Assembly: GCA_023078555.1 (NCBI GenBank)
Contig: CM041204.1
Span: forward strand, 964,923-1,028,922
Direction of reading: 5' to 3'
Length of the DNA: 64,000 bases
DNA from: Ulva prolifera
Lineage: Eukaryota; Chlorophyta; Ulvophyceae; Ulvales; Ulvaceae
A model generated the notes under the pieces. That model did no database searches. It saw only the letters and a program-made list of their open reading frames with translations, and was not told the origin of the DNA. Both the position numbers and the translations under genes were made by a program. Position 1 is the stretch's first letter, and every line of letters starts with the position of its first letter. Below are positions 48,492 through 59,479 of the stretch, piece after piece.

Positions 48492-51400
48492 TTACCACAA
48501 TTGCACAGCATCTTCAGCCAGCACGATCCCTAGTATGTGAACGACTTCATGAGGCTGTGATTGCTTCGGCCCAATGAACAGCTCCTGTATGCGGATGCAG
48601 TTTGCCTGAGAAAGGGCATTCGGATGTAGAAATGGCTGCTTCTTCCTTCGCCACTGTCTATACAACACAAACCGGACCAACCACAGCAATTGCGTCTGTC
48701 GCATATGAACTGCCGAAGACTTCAGCTTCTTCAGGAGTGCATTCTCCTGCTCTGCAAAACTAGGATTTGCAATAATTGGATCCTTGCTCTTCTTCAGGTG
48801 GTCTTTGTGTAATCCTGCATGCATGTGACGTGGACCAGACTATCAATCTACAGTCTTCCGGAATCGATCCTTGATTTGGGTGAACAAAATACACAGCCAT
48901 GCAAGGGATCATGCCAAACCATGGAGAACCTCACCAATATCGAAGCTAGCAGCACAATTTGTGTGCCCTTTGGCGTGAAGTTCGTCCACAAAAACTCTTT
49001 TCGAAGCTACCCACACCGGGTCCCTGTTCAATGCGTGTTGCAAGAAATTGCAACCATTGTCATAAACAATTCGCATGGCCTGCTTCGCAGGAAAGAACAC
49101 ATAAAGCAGTTCGAAAAATGTGGCCGGTGACTCTGAATCTGCCATCAGGGACCAGGCCACTGCGCACTTGCACATCACACAACAGACAATCTATACCACA
49201 CAATTGTATTAGCATGCCCCATACATGTACCATGAGTATAGCGCGGTCATAACAATCATCATCATGCAACTTGCGGGGAACGTCACCATTAGACCTGGAC
49301 CGACAGTTCATGCGCTATACTTGTGTTTGGTGCAGGCGTGCTCAGATTTGTTGCTAAGTTTAGAATCTGCAGCAAACAACGGCATGCGCTACAACCCAGC
49401 ATTGCGCCGCGCCTGCTCCTCAGTTAAATGGCCCACATGGACACCACTCTTGTACATTGCTTCATCTGCTGAACGAAAATGCGTGTGTTGAGACCTTCGT
49501 CTGAATTTGCGTAGCTTATGCTGTGGTTGGCAATTGTCAAGCTGGGCGGGAGCCCTGGCAGGTATACAGCACCGTTTGCTCGCCTGTACATGTGACATCA
49601 GCAACTGACATCAGCAAGTCTGGCAGCGCACTTCCAGCTAGGCTTAGCTGACAAGATGGGCTGAGGGTTGCCTTGCACACCTCGATCAGCTTTTGCACCA
49701 GACTGGCAAAGGCATCACACAACACGTGCTCCTCCCTGTTCGAAGCCTTGTCGTGCACTGTTGTCAGACATTCCCACAAGCAAGGTAAGGATTGCTTGAG
49801 CGCCGCATCGTCTTCACGATCCCACGCTTGATCTGCCTCCGGCATCATACGCAAACGTTGCAGAACACATTCATTCCAGTGCTGAAGCAGAAGTATGTCT
49901 TTCACGGGCAGAATGGCCAAGGCTGGAGACTCAGCAGAGATTTCTCTGAGGAAACCACGTGACCACTTGGGCACGCGCCACCTACCAGTTTCAAGTTCAT
50001 CCAAGAAATATTGAATTGCAGGTGATGGGAAATTGTCACCGAACATATGTTTCATGCCTCCATGACACTCTTTGCACACTTCCCGCAGCTCATTCACTTG
50101 GGCATAATGGCATCCCTCCGTGGATGTCAAGGGGCGTAACAATGTGCGTACCGTCTTGTCTGTCACAGCAAAGCGATCCTGGTGTTTTGATCCAAAGAGG
50201 GCTTTGACCAGAGGCTGACCCTGTAACTGTACCTTTGGGAACCAGTCCCCATTGAAATTCATGGAGCCTCGTCGCGTGGCAACTGTCACACCATCTGCAA
50301 TCAAGTGGTCCCCTTCACATGTACACCACCGCTGATTCAAAGGCAATTTCATCGAGTCAATGAAGTCCATGAAAGCTTCCTTCAAGATTGGATATAAGCT
50401 ATGAAGCCCACACAACAGGATTTCCCTCCATTATGATCTCTCATAGAATTTCATCAGCTGCTTGAGGATGGAGTAATAGAATACTCCGGTTTAAATTTGA
50501 TCACGCATGTAGTACAAAAGTTCCCAAGTCAAGACGGCCTCATAGTGGCCCAATGCTGCAGATCTGGTAGTCTGCGTCCGTAGCATGCAGTACTCGCCCC
50601 CATCTAGACGTTGAGCGTATCCACACTGACTCGGGCACACATAATCGACGATAGCGATGTCTTCCACTTCAAGTATGCAGAAGAACTTAGTATGCGTCTT
50701 CTTCTCCTCGCAATTATCATGACAACGTGGGCACTCTTTCGATGTTGAGTCAACATAGAATACCGATGGCTTCGATTTTCGCAGGCCTGCAGGCAAGCAT
50801 AACATCTGCTCAACATTCACAAAACAAAGACGATGCACTGTAACCACTTGCAAGAAATATAGCAATGGAAGCTGCATACTCATGTAATCATCAAACCTCT
50901 CACTTTTGTGGATGTCCTCAGGGATATGAGCCCTCGACATGCATGTCCTCCTGCGATTGCGATCTTCCCCGAGACATTTGTCTAGCTCCCTCTTCCACGC
51001 CTCTTCACTCAGACCAGCTCCTTTTGGAGCGCCATCTGCCGCATGACAGTGGATGCATGAGGTCTTCATCCCTGAACATCACCGGACCAACATCATGTAG
51101 ACATGGCAATGCACTGATGCACGACAAGAAGAACTACATCCTTTGTGCAAGCAATAACGATGGCACAAGAAGACACTGTCACAGACCAAGCATTCCCACA
51201 GCTTAACTCGGCGGGGTTGCTTCAGCTTGCGAAGTACACCCCATGTGGCGTCTGGCCCACTTGAGCAGACAATCTTGTACAAATGGTCTCCGAAGGCGAT
51301 TGTGCGCTGTGGTAAGTCTGCAACGATAGCACATCGATGGGTTGCCATGAACAATAACATCGCTGATTCAACTGTGATCACCATGCGCAAAAGCAACGGC

Positions 51401-52163
51401 ACAATGCATGACGCATCGCCCTGTAGTGTAATTTCGGATGGCACTGAACGGGTCATGTTCCATGTAAAATGAAGCCATGGAGTCATCTTGGTTACTGTCT
51501 GCGACATCACCAACAGAGTCCCAGAGCATATGCACAAAGGAGGTTCATAACCAAATTTATCGGCATATTGTTTGCCCATGTGCAACTCGCGCATGACTTC
51601 TGCTGCAAATTTTTCTTGAACTGATGAACTTCGTTCACACCCCGGGTTGGTGCACCATGAACAGAAAAAGCCTCATCTTCGAATGCCAACAAACGAATTT
51701 TTAGAAAGCAAAATGATTTTTTTCTAGCTTTTTGTGTCCTACCTGAAAGGCTGTGACCTGATGCTATCCCGATGGTACGCGCACGCTGGTCATGTGATGG
51801 CATAAGTATCAAGATTTCTTGGTTCTCGTCCACTTGCAATACCCTCACCGAACATCTCACCTTCTCGTCTCGAAGTTTGTGCGTCAACTATGCATCGTCT
51901 GTATCGTGTATGATGGTTTGCTGCAGCATCACCTGGGGTTGCAAGGCTGGCAAAATGTGGTCGTCTGCATCGTCTAAATGAATGTCATGGTCCGGGAAGT
52001 CTGGTTCATAATCAGGCTGCTCCACCTGTGGTACAATGTCCAAGTTTTGAAAGTCCTCTTGAACTGCTGCAACATCAGGCTCTCTATCTTCTGGTTGAAC
52101 AAAACCTTCCGAGCCAAACGGTCGGAACTTTGGTGGTGGTTTGATTCTAGTGCGGCACAACAT
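48492..52163 (-). CDS. KDZ (Kyakuja-Dileera-Zisupton) transposase with in-frame TAA/TAG
   Basis: Minus-strand gene, likely ATG 52163. Exon 1 is acidic and ends K-L-R-D-E-K at donor GTGAGA (about 51862). A cysteine-rich part follows (C-L-V-C...C-H-R-Y-C...C; then C-I-H-C, C-P-R-C, C-x-x-Q-C), as is common N-terminal to KDZ cores. The core has H-L-I-A-D-G-V-T-V-A-T-R-R (first Asp, near 50295), I-V-Y-D-N-G-C-N-F (second Asp, near 49065) with R-D-P-V-W and G-H-T-N-C, and N-P-S-F-A-E-Q-E-N (Glu, near 48760). The last intron (GTGAGG to CATGCAG, about 48930-48824) joins in frame. In-frame stops are TAG 51890-51888 and TAA at 50493 and 50433, without frame change. The terminal TAA is followed at once by TGA TGA. 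The copy is inactive, or reads UAR as sense. Confidence 0.8.
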
Positions 52164-52711
52164 CTTGCTCTTGTTGTGCAGATTGATTCTTCCGCTGCTA
52201 ATGCGGTTTTCCCCGATGCAGTATTCCCCGATGAAGAGGACTAAATGCTCCAGACTCATGACAGACAAAAGCAAATTTAGAGCAACGAACTTATGCAGGC
52301 GCCAGATGCAAGGAATACTTCCCCGGGCGGAAATCGTCATCGTACATCAAGATCGCTGCAAAAAAAATCACTATTGAACCCGCCATGTCGCTACCAAGCA
52401 CCTTGCACGGTCTGAACTCGAAACACTGTGTCAAATACATGTCGACAGCTTGGGCGAACCTCCGCATCTGAAGACGCCGAGTAAACGCAGTCTGGACTCC
52501 ACACATAGAAAGCCGATAATTGACGAGATTTCAGCACCTCAGGTGCTCAATATGTGTCAGCGAAGTTACCATAATGCAAAAGAATGTAGCACAGCAGTGG
52601 CTATGTGCAGCGGAGCGCTACATGCGTACATTTACGGTCGATTGCATGCAACACCGTAACTGCGCCGCTTCTTGCACCATCACAAGCATCAGTATACTAT
52701 AGCAATCACAA

Positions 52712-52876
52712 TGCCATACTGATGTGTTTTGGACGCCATGGAGGCAGCAGCTGTACAGTTCGTGTTGGCGTGACCAGACCTGCCCAGAGCCAATGCCGGG
52801 GCCTGCCGTGCCGGGCCGTCATGTTGTGTAGTTAGTGTCGGCTGGGTACCCGGGAGACCCCCGTTTAGCGGGAGAC
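52712..52876 (-). repeat. KDZ element terminal inverted repeat, right
   Basis: Reverse complement of the repeat at 43488-43652, ending CCCCCGTTTAGCGGGAGAC at 52876. The two copies differ by a handful of substitutions, indicating a relatively recent insertion compared with the heavily broken copia host. Confidence 0.9.
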
Positions 52877-54967
52877 ATAACTGGCGAGGGCCTCTGCTAC
52901 AGAAGACGGCGCGTTGATGCCAGATGCGTGAAACGCGTCGGCGGCCTGGAGGGCGTCGAGGGCGCGGATGTCGTCTGTCGAAGTATACGCCATGCATGCC
53001 ATGGCTCCCTCGCTGTCCATGATCGTGTCCGTAATGGCGAGGCCGGCAGTGTCGGTGAATCCGAGCTGAGGTGGCGGTACTCCTTTGTTGCCCCTCGCAG
53101 AACGCCATAGCTCAGGAGCGGCGGCAAGCGCAACATTTGCATGTGCAACATGTCCATCTCCCCCCTGTGGCGCCGCAGCGGGCTGTGGAGCAGGGGGTTC
53201 AAGAGCAGGCAATGCATGGTGCATGGCCACAGGATCTGCTGCAGCCACTGGTTGCACGGGCGCCGCAGTAGAGGGCACTGCAGGAGGTGCAGGCGGCACA
53301 TGCTCGGAACGAACAGGAGCGTACGGGTGCGCACTGACCCCACGGTGCAAAACCCCGCACCCGACCGGCAGCCGGCCTGCATCGGGTGCGGCACCGCGAG
53401 CACCGAAGGACTCATCAACGAGGACGTCGGAGGAAGTGACAACCTTGTTGGTGGTTTTGTCGAGCACCTTGTAGACCGCATTCTTGCCGTGACCGTCGGA
53501 ATGGAATCCGACGATCATTCCATCGCGCCCGCGCTCGGCCAGTTTGGCCGCCGCGGGGTGATTGATGTATCGGCAGGGTGCGCTGAGCACGATAAGGTAG
53601 TCGAGGTGCGGGAGCTTGCGTCCTGTCCACTTCTCCCAGGGGATGGCTTTGCTGATGCCGGAATGCGGAGACCGGTTGATCAGGTAAGTGATGCCTGCAA
53701 TGAACAGTGGCCACAGCTTGAGATTCAGTCCTCGGTGGTGCATGCCCGCGCGCAGGCGCGGTGTAACGGTGCCGTTGAAGCGCTCGATAAGGCTGTTGCC
53801 TTTGTGCTGCCCTGGCGGCGAGCGTGACCCGGAAAATATGCCGAGGTCGCGGAGACTTTTCATGAAAGCCAGGCCGATGAATTCGCCGCCGTTGTCGGAA
53901 CGCAGTGTGTGCACCGGCATGCCCCTGGCTTGGAGGTGCTTGCAGAAGTCGGCGAGGATGGCCGCCGCTTGATCTTTGCAGTGGAGGGGCCAGACGTGGG
54001 CCATGCGGCTACACTCATCAATGGTCGTGAGTGCACAAGTGTGGCCTGTGGACGAGGCCCCCGGAAAAACAGATCAACGTGGATGACGTGGTCAGGCTGA
54101 ACGCGTGGATCACGCGTGAAGATGGACTTGTGGGTCCCGGCAGTTTGTCTGCCCTTGGTGCAACCCACACAGTGTGCAGTGTGTTCAGGCGCGCCCGTGG
54201 TGCGCGGCACAATGCAACGCTCCTCGAGGCGTTTCATGTCGTGGCCATGAAGATGGCCCAGACGTTCATGCCAAAGAGCGCCATCGGCGAGGCAGGCTTC
54301 GGCGCTACGCAACACCTCGCCATGGAGGACAAGACGTCCGTTCACGTCCAACATGGGGATGTGGAGATGCCCATCGCGGTACAAGGCGATGCAATCCGCA
54401 TTGCCCTTGATCTCGAGGTTACCCTCGCGCATGAATGCGCGCCAGGCGATAAGAGTTCGCTGGGCGCGCTCAACGTGGGCAACATTGCGGATGTCCGTTC
54501 GCATGGTACGGAAGCCCACCTTGCTCATGAAGATGATGGTGCCGTAGACCAGGATGCGGGTGGTTTCGTTGCGTACGTAGCAGATGGTTGGACGCGAGCC
54601 CGGAGGTACGGCACGGTAATCATGCAGAATAGACACATCTGCGGTCAGGTGGCGATAGCAGCCCGTGTCGAAAATCAGACCGTCGCGCGTCTCGGCCATC
54701 CAGCCGACGCAACCCTCCTCGGCCCTGTAGCAGGAAAGATCAAACTCTGGGAAGTTGTCATCGTCGCAAGCTTCGTCGGCCGCCAGGCTGGCGGAGGCGC
54801 CGCCGCCGTCGTCGCCACGAGGCGGCGTGTACGCCTTCACAGGTGCAGCTTTCTTGGGACATTGGGACGCGTAGTGGCCAAGGTGGCCACAGACCGGACA
54901 GTGTCCACGAGGGGCGCCGCGGCCATGGCCACGGCCTCGCCAGCATTCTCTGCCGGGGTCGTAGTCC

Positions 54968-55005
<38 letters not shown>

Positions 55006-55690
55006 GCGATCACCCAGATCGCTGTTCCGATCCCCTCGGCCGCCGCGGGCTGCACGGCCGGCACGGCTTGGGCGGCCGCCGCGGCCATCCAGAAGGGCAA
55101 GATCAGCAAAGCACTGCAGCATCGTCGTTCTCGAACCCTGCCAGGACGAGTTGCATATCAGCCATTGTCGTGTTTGGAGACAGAGTGTGTTGGCGTCTGA
55201 CGCCCAGAAAAGTCTTGACGGTGCCATCGAGAGCAAGGCCGACGAGCTCCACTTCTTCCAGCTTACCCCCAGCACTAAGGTACTGTTCGTGAATGCTCTG
55301 AACACGAGTGAGATAGTCAGATGACGTTTCGTCGACGCTCTGGACGATTTCGTTGAGCTACCTGCGAATTTTCCCGAAGTTGGCAGCGAGCCACTGTTTG
55401 TGATGCGTCTCGACATGCTTGAATGCCAAATGGCATTGCTGACATGATGATGGAATAAGACGCTTCAGATTTGTGGCAATAGACGAGCGAATGATGCTGA
55501 TACCGATCTTGTGAAACCGTGCATCTCCGGGCTCCGACCCTTGTATGAGCCAGTCCGCCGAACAAATGACGAATGCATGCTTTAAAGAATCCTGGAATTC
55601 TCTAAACTTCAATCCATCGTATACAGTGACGTTGCAATTATCCCACCGCGGTTTGAGCTTCTCGAGCTCGGTCACGGCGAGAGAAGCCAT
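52877..55690 (-). pseudogene. Copia gag-protease-integrase, broken
   Basis: Gag starts at ATG 55690. A TAG at 55360-55358 interrupts it in the context I-R-R-stop-L-N-E-I-V. Downstream in the same frame are an R/G-rich segment, a poly-Pro run encoded by the 54970-55004 G tract, and a CCHC zinc knuckle C-P-V-C-G-H-L-G-H-Y-A-S-Q-C. The protease site reads F-D-T-G-C-Y-R-H-L-T (usual copia: D-S-G/A). GAG-pre-integrase L-W-H-E-R-L-G-H-L-H with C-V-G-C follows. One base is missing near 54060, after which the integrase core continues in another frame: L-R-S-D-N-G-G-E-F, G-Q-H-K-G-N-S-L-I-E-R-F-N-G-T, and W-E-K-W-T-G-R-K. A long Pro/Ala-rich tail reaches the KDZ insertion. Retrotransposition enzymes, now non-functional here. 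Confidence 0.85.
54970..55004. repeat. Homopolymer of 35 G within copia gag
   Basis: An uninterrupted run of G on the plus strand, read as poly-proline on the coding minus strand between the Gag body and the zinc knuckle. Homopolymer length this extreme is prone to sequencing and assembly error, so neither the exact length nor the reading frame through it should be trusted. Confidence 0.9.
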
Positions 55691-55737
55691 GGCGAAACAG
55701 TCGATCAGACCAGGCAGATGAGGCACACACTAGGGAA

Positions 55738-55775
<38 letters not shown>
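55738..55775. repeat. Homopolymer of 38 G upstream of copia gag
   Basis: An uninterrupted G run about 50 bp upstream of the gag start on the minus strand, in the position of a retrotransposon leader. With the 35-G run 730 bp away it makes two extreme poly-G tracts in one element. Confidence 0.9.
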
Positions 55776-55776
<1 letters not shown>

Positions 55777-55929
55777 TTGGGGGACGGGCACATCCATCAT
55801 GGATACACAGGTTCCACGCAAGTTTGCGCAAATCCACGCAGGAGGATAGCGCCCCACAGGGTCACCCCGGAACGGTTCAAAATCCATGCTGGACTACTTC
55901 ATAGCGTGCCTTGGAATACTATTGGACCA

Positions 55930-56615
55930 CGTTGGCGCGGCGGCTCTCTCGTGCCAACATGGCCCCACTGTAGCCATAGCGGACAACATCATCACCCAGG
56001 TGGCGCTGCGTCTGGGCCATTGTGCGTGCAACATGTATTTGGAACCATTGTGGGCAAATGGAAACTCCACTATGGTGAGGGTGAGTTGTGCAACGGTGTG
56101 CATTGCCTCAAGCTGCCACGGTGGTGTGCGGCTCTGACCATCATGGCGCTGAATTGAGGCCAGGCCACGCCATGGGGCTCAGCTCTCACCATCATGGCAG
56201 CACCAGTGGCCACTGTGCGTACAACATGTAATTGTAACCATTATGAATATTTGAAAACTCTACCATGGTGAGCATGACATGTACAATGGTGCGTGTACCT
56301 CAAACATCCACGGTGGTGCACATCACTCACCATTGTGGGACTGCATTGAGGCCAAGGCACGGCATGGAGTGCAGCTCTCACCGTCGCGGCAGCACCTGCG
56401 GCCACTGTGCTCACGACATGTTATTGGAACCTTGATGGACACTTGGAAACTTTACTTTGGTAAGGGTGACCTCTGCATGGTGTGCGTTACCTCAACAGCC
56501 ACAGTGGTGAGCAGCTGTGACCATCATGGCACAGCATTGAGGCCAAGCCACGGCATGGGTTCAACTCTCACCATCGTGGCAGCACCAGTGGATGGAAAGA
56601 CACAGCTGTGAGCAA
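55930..56615 (+). repeat. Tandem repeat of about 190 bp, roughly 3.5 copies
   Basis: ATTGAGGCCA recurs at 56153, 56345 and 56535 (spacings 192 and 190), with a more diverged first copy from about 55930. Shared words include CTCTCACCATC, GTGGCAGCACCAGTGG, GCAACATGT and TGGAAACT. Copies differ at many positions and by small indels, so this array is older than the 173-bp satellite. It lies just upstream of the copia 5' end on the minus strand and could overlap its LTR. Confidence 0.8.
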
Positions 56616-58660
56616 CTGTCACGATCATGTCACCTTTCGGATGCCTCCCTGTTGGTGGCAAACATTGACCACAGAGCGAAGTACTCCAAGCACTAGCTTG
56701 TTTGCTAAGCAAGACTGCTGCGGTGGACGGGAGGCTCACGCCGGCAAGAGCACATGATAAAAGTCTGTTGAAACATTCCACAAGGTACACCATGCTGCAC
56801 TTAATGTGCCAAAGAAGGCCCCATGGACGGCAAGCATTCTGATACGCCATGAGGCATCGATTCGGTACGAAGCCAAGATAGAGCTAGCAGAAGTTAGGTT
56901 GCGTGCATATCAAGTGTCCATTGAGACTATTGCGACTTGCAAAGCTACCGAGCTACAGCAATCAAACCATGCAGTCAACACAAACAACGTATCTGAAGGT
57001 GTCGGTGTCGTCGCACTCGCCTGCGTTAAGCACGCATTCTTCGCCGCAGACTGAACCATGTCAGTCGATGTCGCAAAGAAGATCACTAAGGTGATTGCTG
57101 ATATTGCTTGAGCGGCATAGCTTGCGCGCATTGACGGAGGTATTGACGGGCAACAGAACAGCCGTCTTGTTGAAAACGTGGACACGATGGTCCATGACAC
57201 GCTTGCCGAAGTCGTGTGTTCACCAAATGATAAAACCAAGTATCTGCTTGGTTAGCATTTCAATAAGCTATACTCGAGTGATTTGATTGGCGTACTCTGA
57301 GGCAGCCCTCCCTGCCTCAGAGTACGATCGAATGGCCAATGCTCTGGAAGTGTGCATGAAATGCCTTTTTCCTGATCAGGCCAGCTTGTACTAACAAATG
57401 CGTAAAGACTATTGCATTGCCACAGGGGCTCCACTTCACTACAGTCCAGACATATCCGCTGTCCATGCCGAGGCTGCGGCTCACCGACGCCACGGTCGCG
57501 GGAGATGCAATCGAATGTATGTGCCTGAAGCGTTCACCTCTTCGCCAGAGCACCGTGCCGCTGTTGCACTGTCGATGTGCTGTTGTGATTGGCTTCGAGA
57601 GGCATTGCTTTCTGTTTTTAATTCGAACAATTTGCTCTTCATGTACGCGCATGCCGTAAGCAGGCGTTTCGTTTCCAGAACCAGGCCCGTACGAGCTGCG
57701 GTGGCTTCGTCCCGGCATGTACATCTAGCCGAGTTCACTACTTGCGTAAGTCGACCGTGCCTTTCGATGAGACGAGATCAGAATGACTGGTACGGCGTAG
57801 GTGCGTGTACCGCCGTGGATGCTGATCGAATGACGCCTGGACAAGGATACAACTCGGCTGACAAGTACAATCAGGATGGTGCACGCTGAAGTGCCGTTGT
57901 GTTTAGCATTTCTTCTGGTGTGTTTCGTGTCTCACGTGGCCCAACTTGGCCCCGTAGCATGACAGCCTTGCCATCACTGACCTGCAGATGCCATTTGTAC
58001 GAGCACGGTCTGGCAGATAATGCTTGTGTCAACGGATAATACGGCGCCAAAGTCCAAGGTCTTTCTGGCACCTCGGTTCTGATGACATCGTAACGCTGTC
58101 GAGAGGTAACGGCCTTTCCGAATCTGTTGGACGACACCCGGATCCGTCTCGCAATGTCGCCATTCTCCTAGTGCAGGGAGGCCACCTGGCCTCACACAAA
58201 CCTGCGCCAACATCGTGGCGTGTAATGCCCTGCGATGGCAAACACTCGGGACCTCGATGTCTTCAAGAATATTCTGCACGAACACATTGGAAACTAACAC
58301 GGCAAGTGGAGACACAAAATTTCTGCCAGACTGGTACACGCGCTCGGTTTTCCAACACTTGGTTTACTAGATCAGGTCGCGTTCAGGAATGACACTGTCA
58401 CCTGCACTATACACAGAGATTATTAACATTTCGTATCCTTATTTATTCCCGACCGCATACAGCGGCTGTTGTTGTACACAGGCTTCGTTTATGAAGGTAT
58501 AGTTCTGTTTTCAGTCCATATCAACCATACACACACCAACCACAATCACTTCAAAGGTAGGTACCTGGCTGACAGAAAAATATCAAGGTGGTGACATTAA
58601 CAACTGCAAGTAGTCGTCGCAGTTCTGTCATTGTAGACGGGTCCAGGTCTCCCTAGGGGC
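56616..58660. other. No convincing gene
   Basis: Open frames up to about 160 codons exist on both strands (plus 57398-57889, minus 58339-57974), some with protein-like stretches, but the strands and frames compete and no family motif is visible. No repeats of note were seen. Confidence 0.35.
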
Positions 58661-59459
58661 CTAGCACTTCCGCTTCACAATCTTCTCGTTGTTGGCATAC
58701 GATGCACAAGATAGCTTAGGAGAGGGCTTGTGTTGCCACATGATGTGAACGTGCGGCCGGTTGGAGTGCCCATCGCATTCCGGGTCCAGGCACGCTCCCA
58801 CCATCCAGTGCTTGTCCACGTGTAAACCCTTCCTGTCGAGGATGAACCAAACACATGTTGGAGGTGTGTGTGACCAGCTCAGTCCACGTCACTCCATCTT
58901 TCAGGCTGTTAGGGTCCACGTACTGTTCGTACATGTAGGTATCCATCCAATGACATGCCAAAACAGTACATCACGGTTGCATCTGCATTGAAAGTAATTC
59001 CTACCCTGGCGCCTTGGAGAGGTTGTCACAATGCATGAGCCTGCGGGCAGTAGTGTGGTGACAGGTGCACCCATGCACGGACGATCCGCGGATCCAGTGC
59101 AGGGGTAAGCCGCCAGCCAGTATTGTCTCGATGTAGTGAGGGAGATCATGTGAGGGTTTCCCGCCGTAACCTTGAATGTTCAGTGTGCATATAAGGATGT
59201 GCACACTGTGATCTGTAACCATTTCTTCTTACTTTTTTACGGTATTAGCATCTCCCCGTCAAGTGTTCCTCGGTTCTACCTCTGTGCGCAGAAGGTTTGG
59301 GACACTGGCTGACCAGACCTGACCTGACGTAAGACTGCGCGTCTGACCGAAGCGAATGAAGCATTTCTGACAGAGGTCTTTGTGTTGTTTCTGCCACTGC
59401 ACCGGTATATACGTCGCCTTGTCTTCTCCCGGAGCAGGTGCTTGCATATCAAGGTACAA
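58661..59459 (-). pseudogene. Coding-like remnant with an H-V-H motif, unknown
   Basis: Minus-strand blocks in changing frames. The block 59459-59259 includes K-D-L-C-Q-K-C-F-I-R-F-G-Q-T. The block 59222-59001 includes H-Y-I-E-T-I-L-A-G-G-L-P-L-H-W. The block at about 58850-58661 reads F-I-L-D-R-K-G-L-H-V-D-K-H-W-M-V-G-A and then N-R-P-H-V-H-I-M-W, ending K-R-K-C-TAG. A frame change near 58865 falls in a CACACACA stretch. H-V-H recalls HUH nucleases, but surrounding residues are insufficient for assignment. Probably a decayed element gene. Confidence 0.35.
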
Positions 59460-59479
59460 CTAATGGAAGCAGAGGTGCA

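Larger units (their letters stand above)
43488..52876. mobile_element. KDZ-superfamily DNA transposon inserted in copia pol
   Basis: A 9.39-kb element with terminal inverted repeats of about 165 bp (GTCTCCCGCTAAACGGG inward from each end). It carries a KDZ transposase on the minus strand (52163 to 48492) and a multi-exon gene on the plus strand (about 44040 to 47950), convergent and separated by a short region containing a 70-bp direct repeat. In the copia sense the flanks read GCCAGTTAT before and ATGACCACC after the element. The AT next to each end is palindromic with the repeat, so no unambiguous target duplication can be called. Confidence 0.85.
41982..55690 (-). mobile_element. Ty1/copia retrotransposon split by a KDZ transposon
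   Basis: Minus-strand copia element in the domain order gag, CCHC knuckle, protease, GAG-pre-integrase, integrase, reverse transcriptase, RNase H. The 5' portion is 55690-52877 and the 3' portion 43487-41982. The two join logically at the spacer between integrase and RT. The interval between them is a complete KDZ element with inverted repeats, so the KDZ insertion is younger than the copia. LTRs and a primer-binding site were not identified. Poly-G tracts lie within gag and just upstream of it. Confidence 0.85.

Noticed and set aside
54031..55200. Plus-strand open frame of 389 codons
   Set aside because: Exact antisense of the copia protease and integrase region; open only because of the high GC content and codon bias of the coding strand.
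56616..58660. Mariner-like or other transposase on the minus strand near 58340-57870
   Set aside because: Several frames look faintly protein-like but no D-D-E/D or helix-turn-helix motif could be identified.
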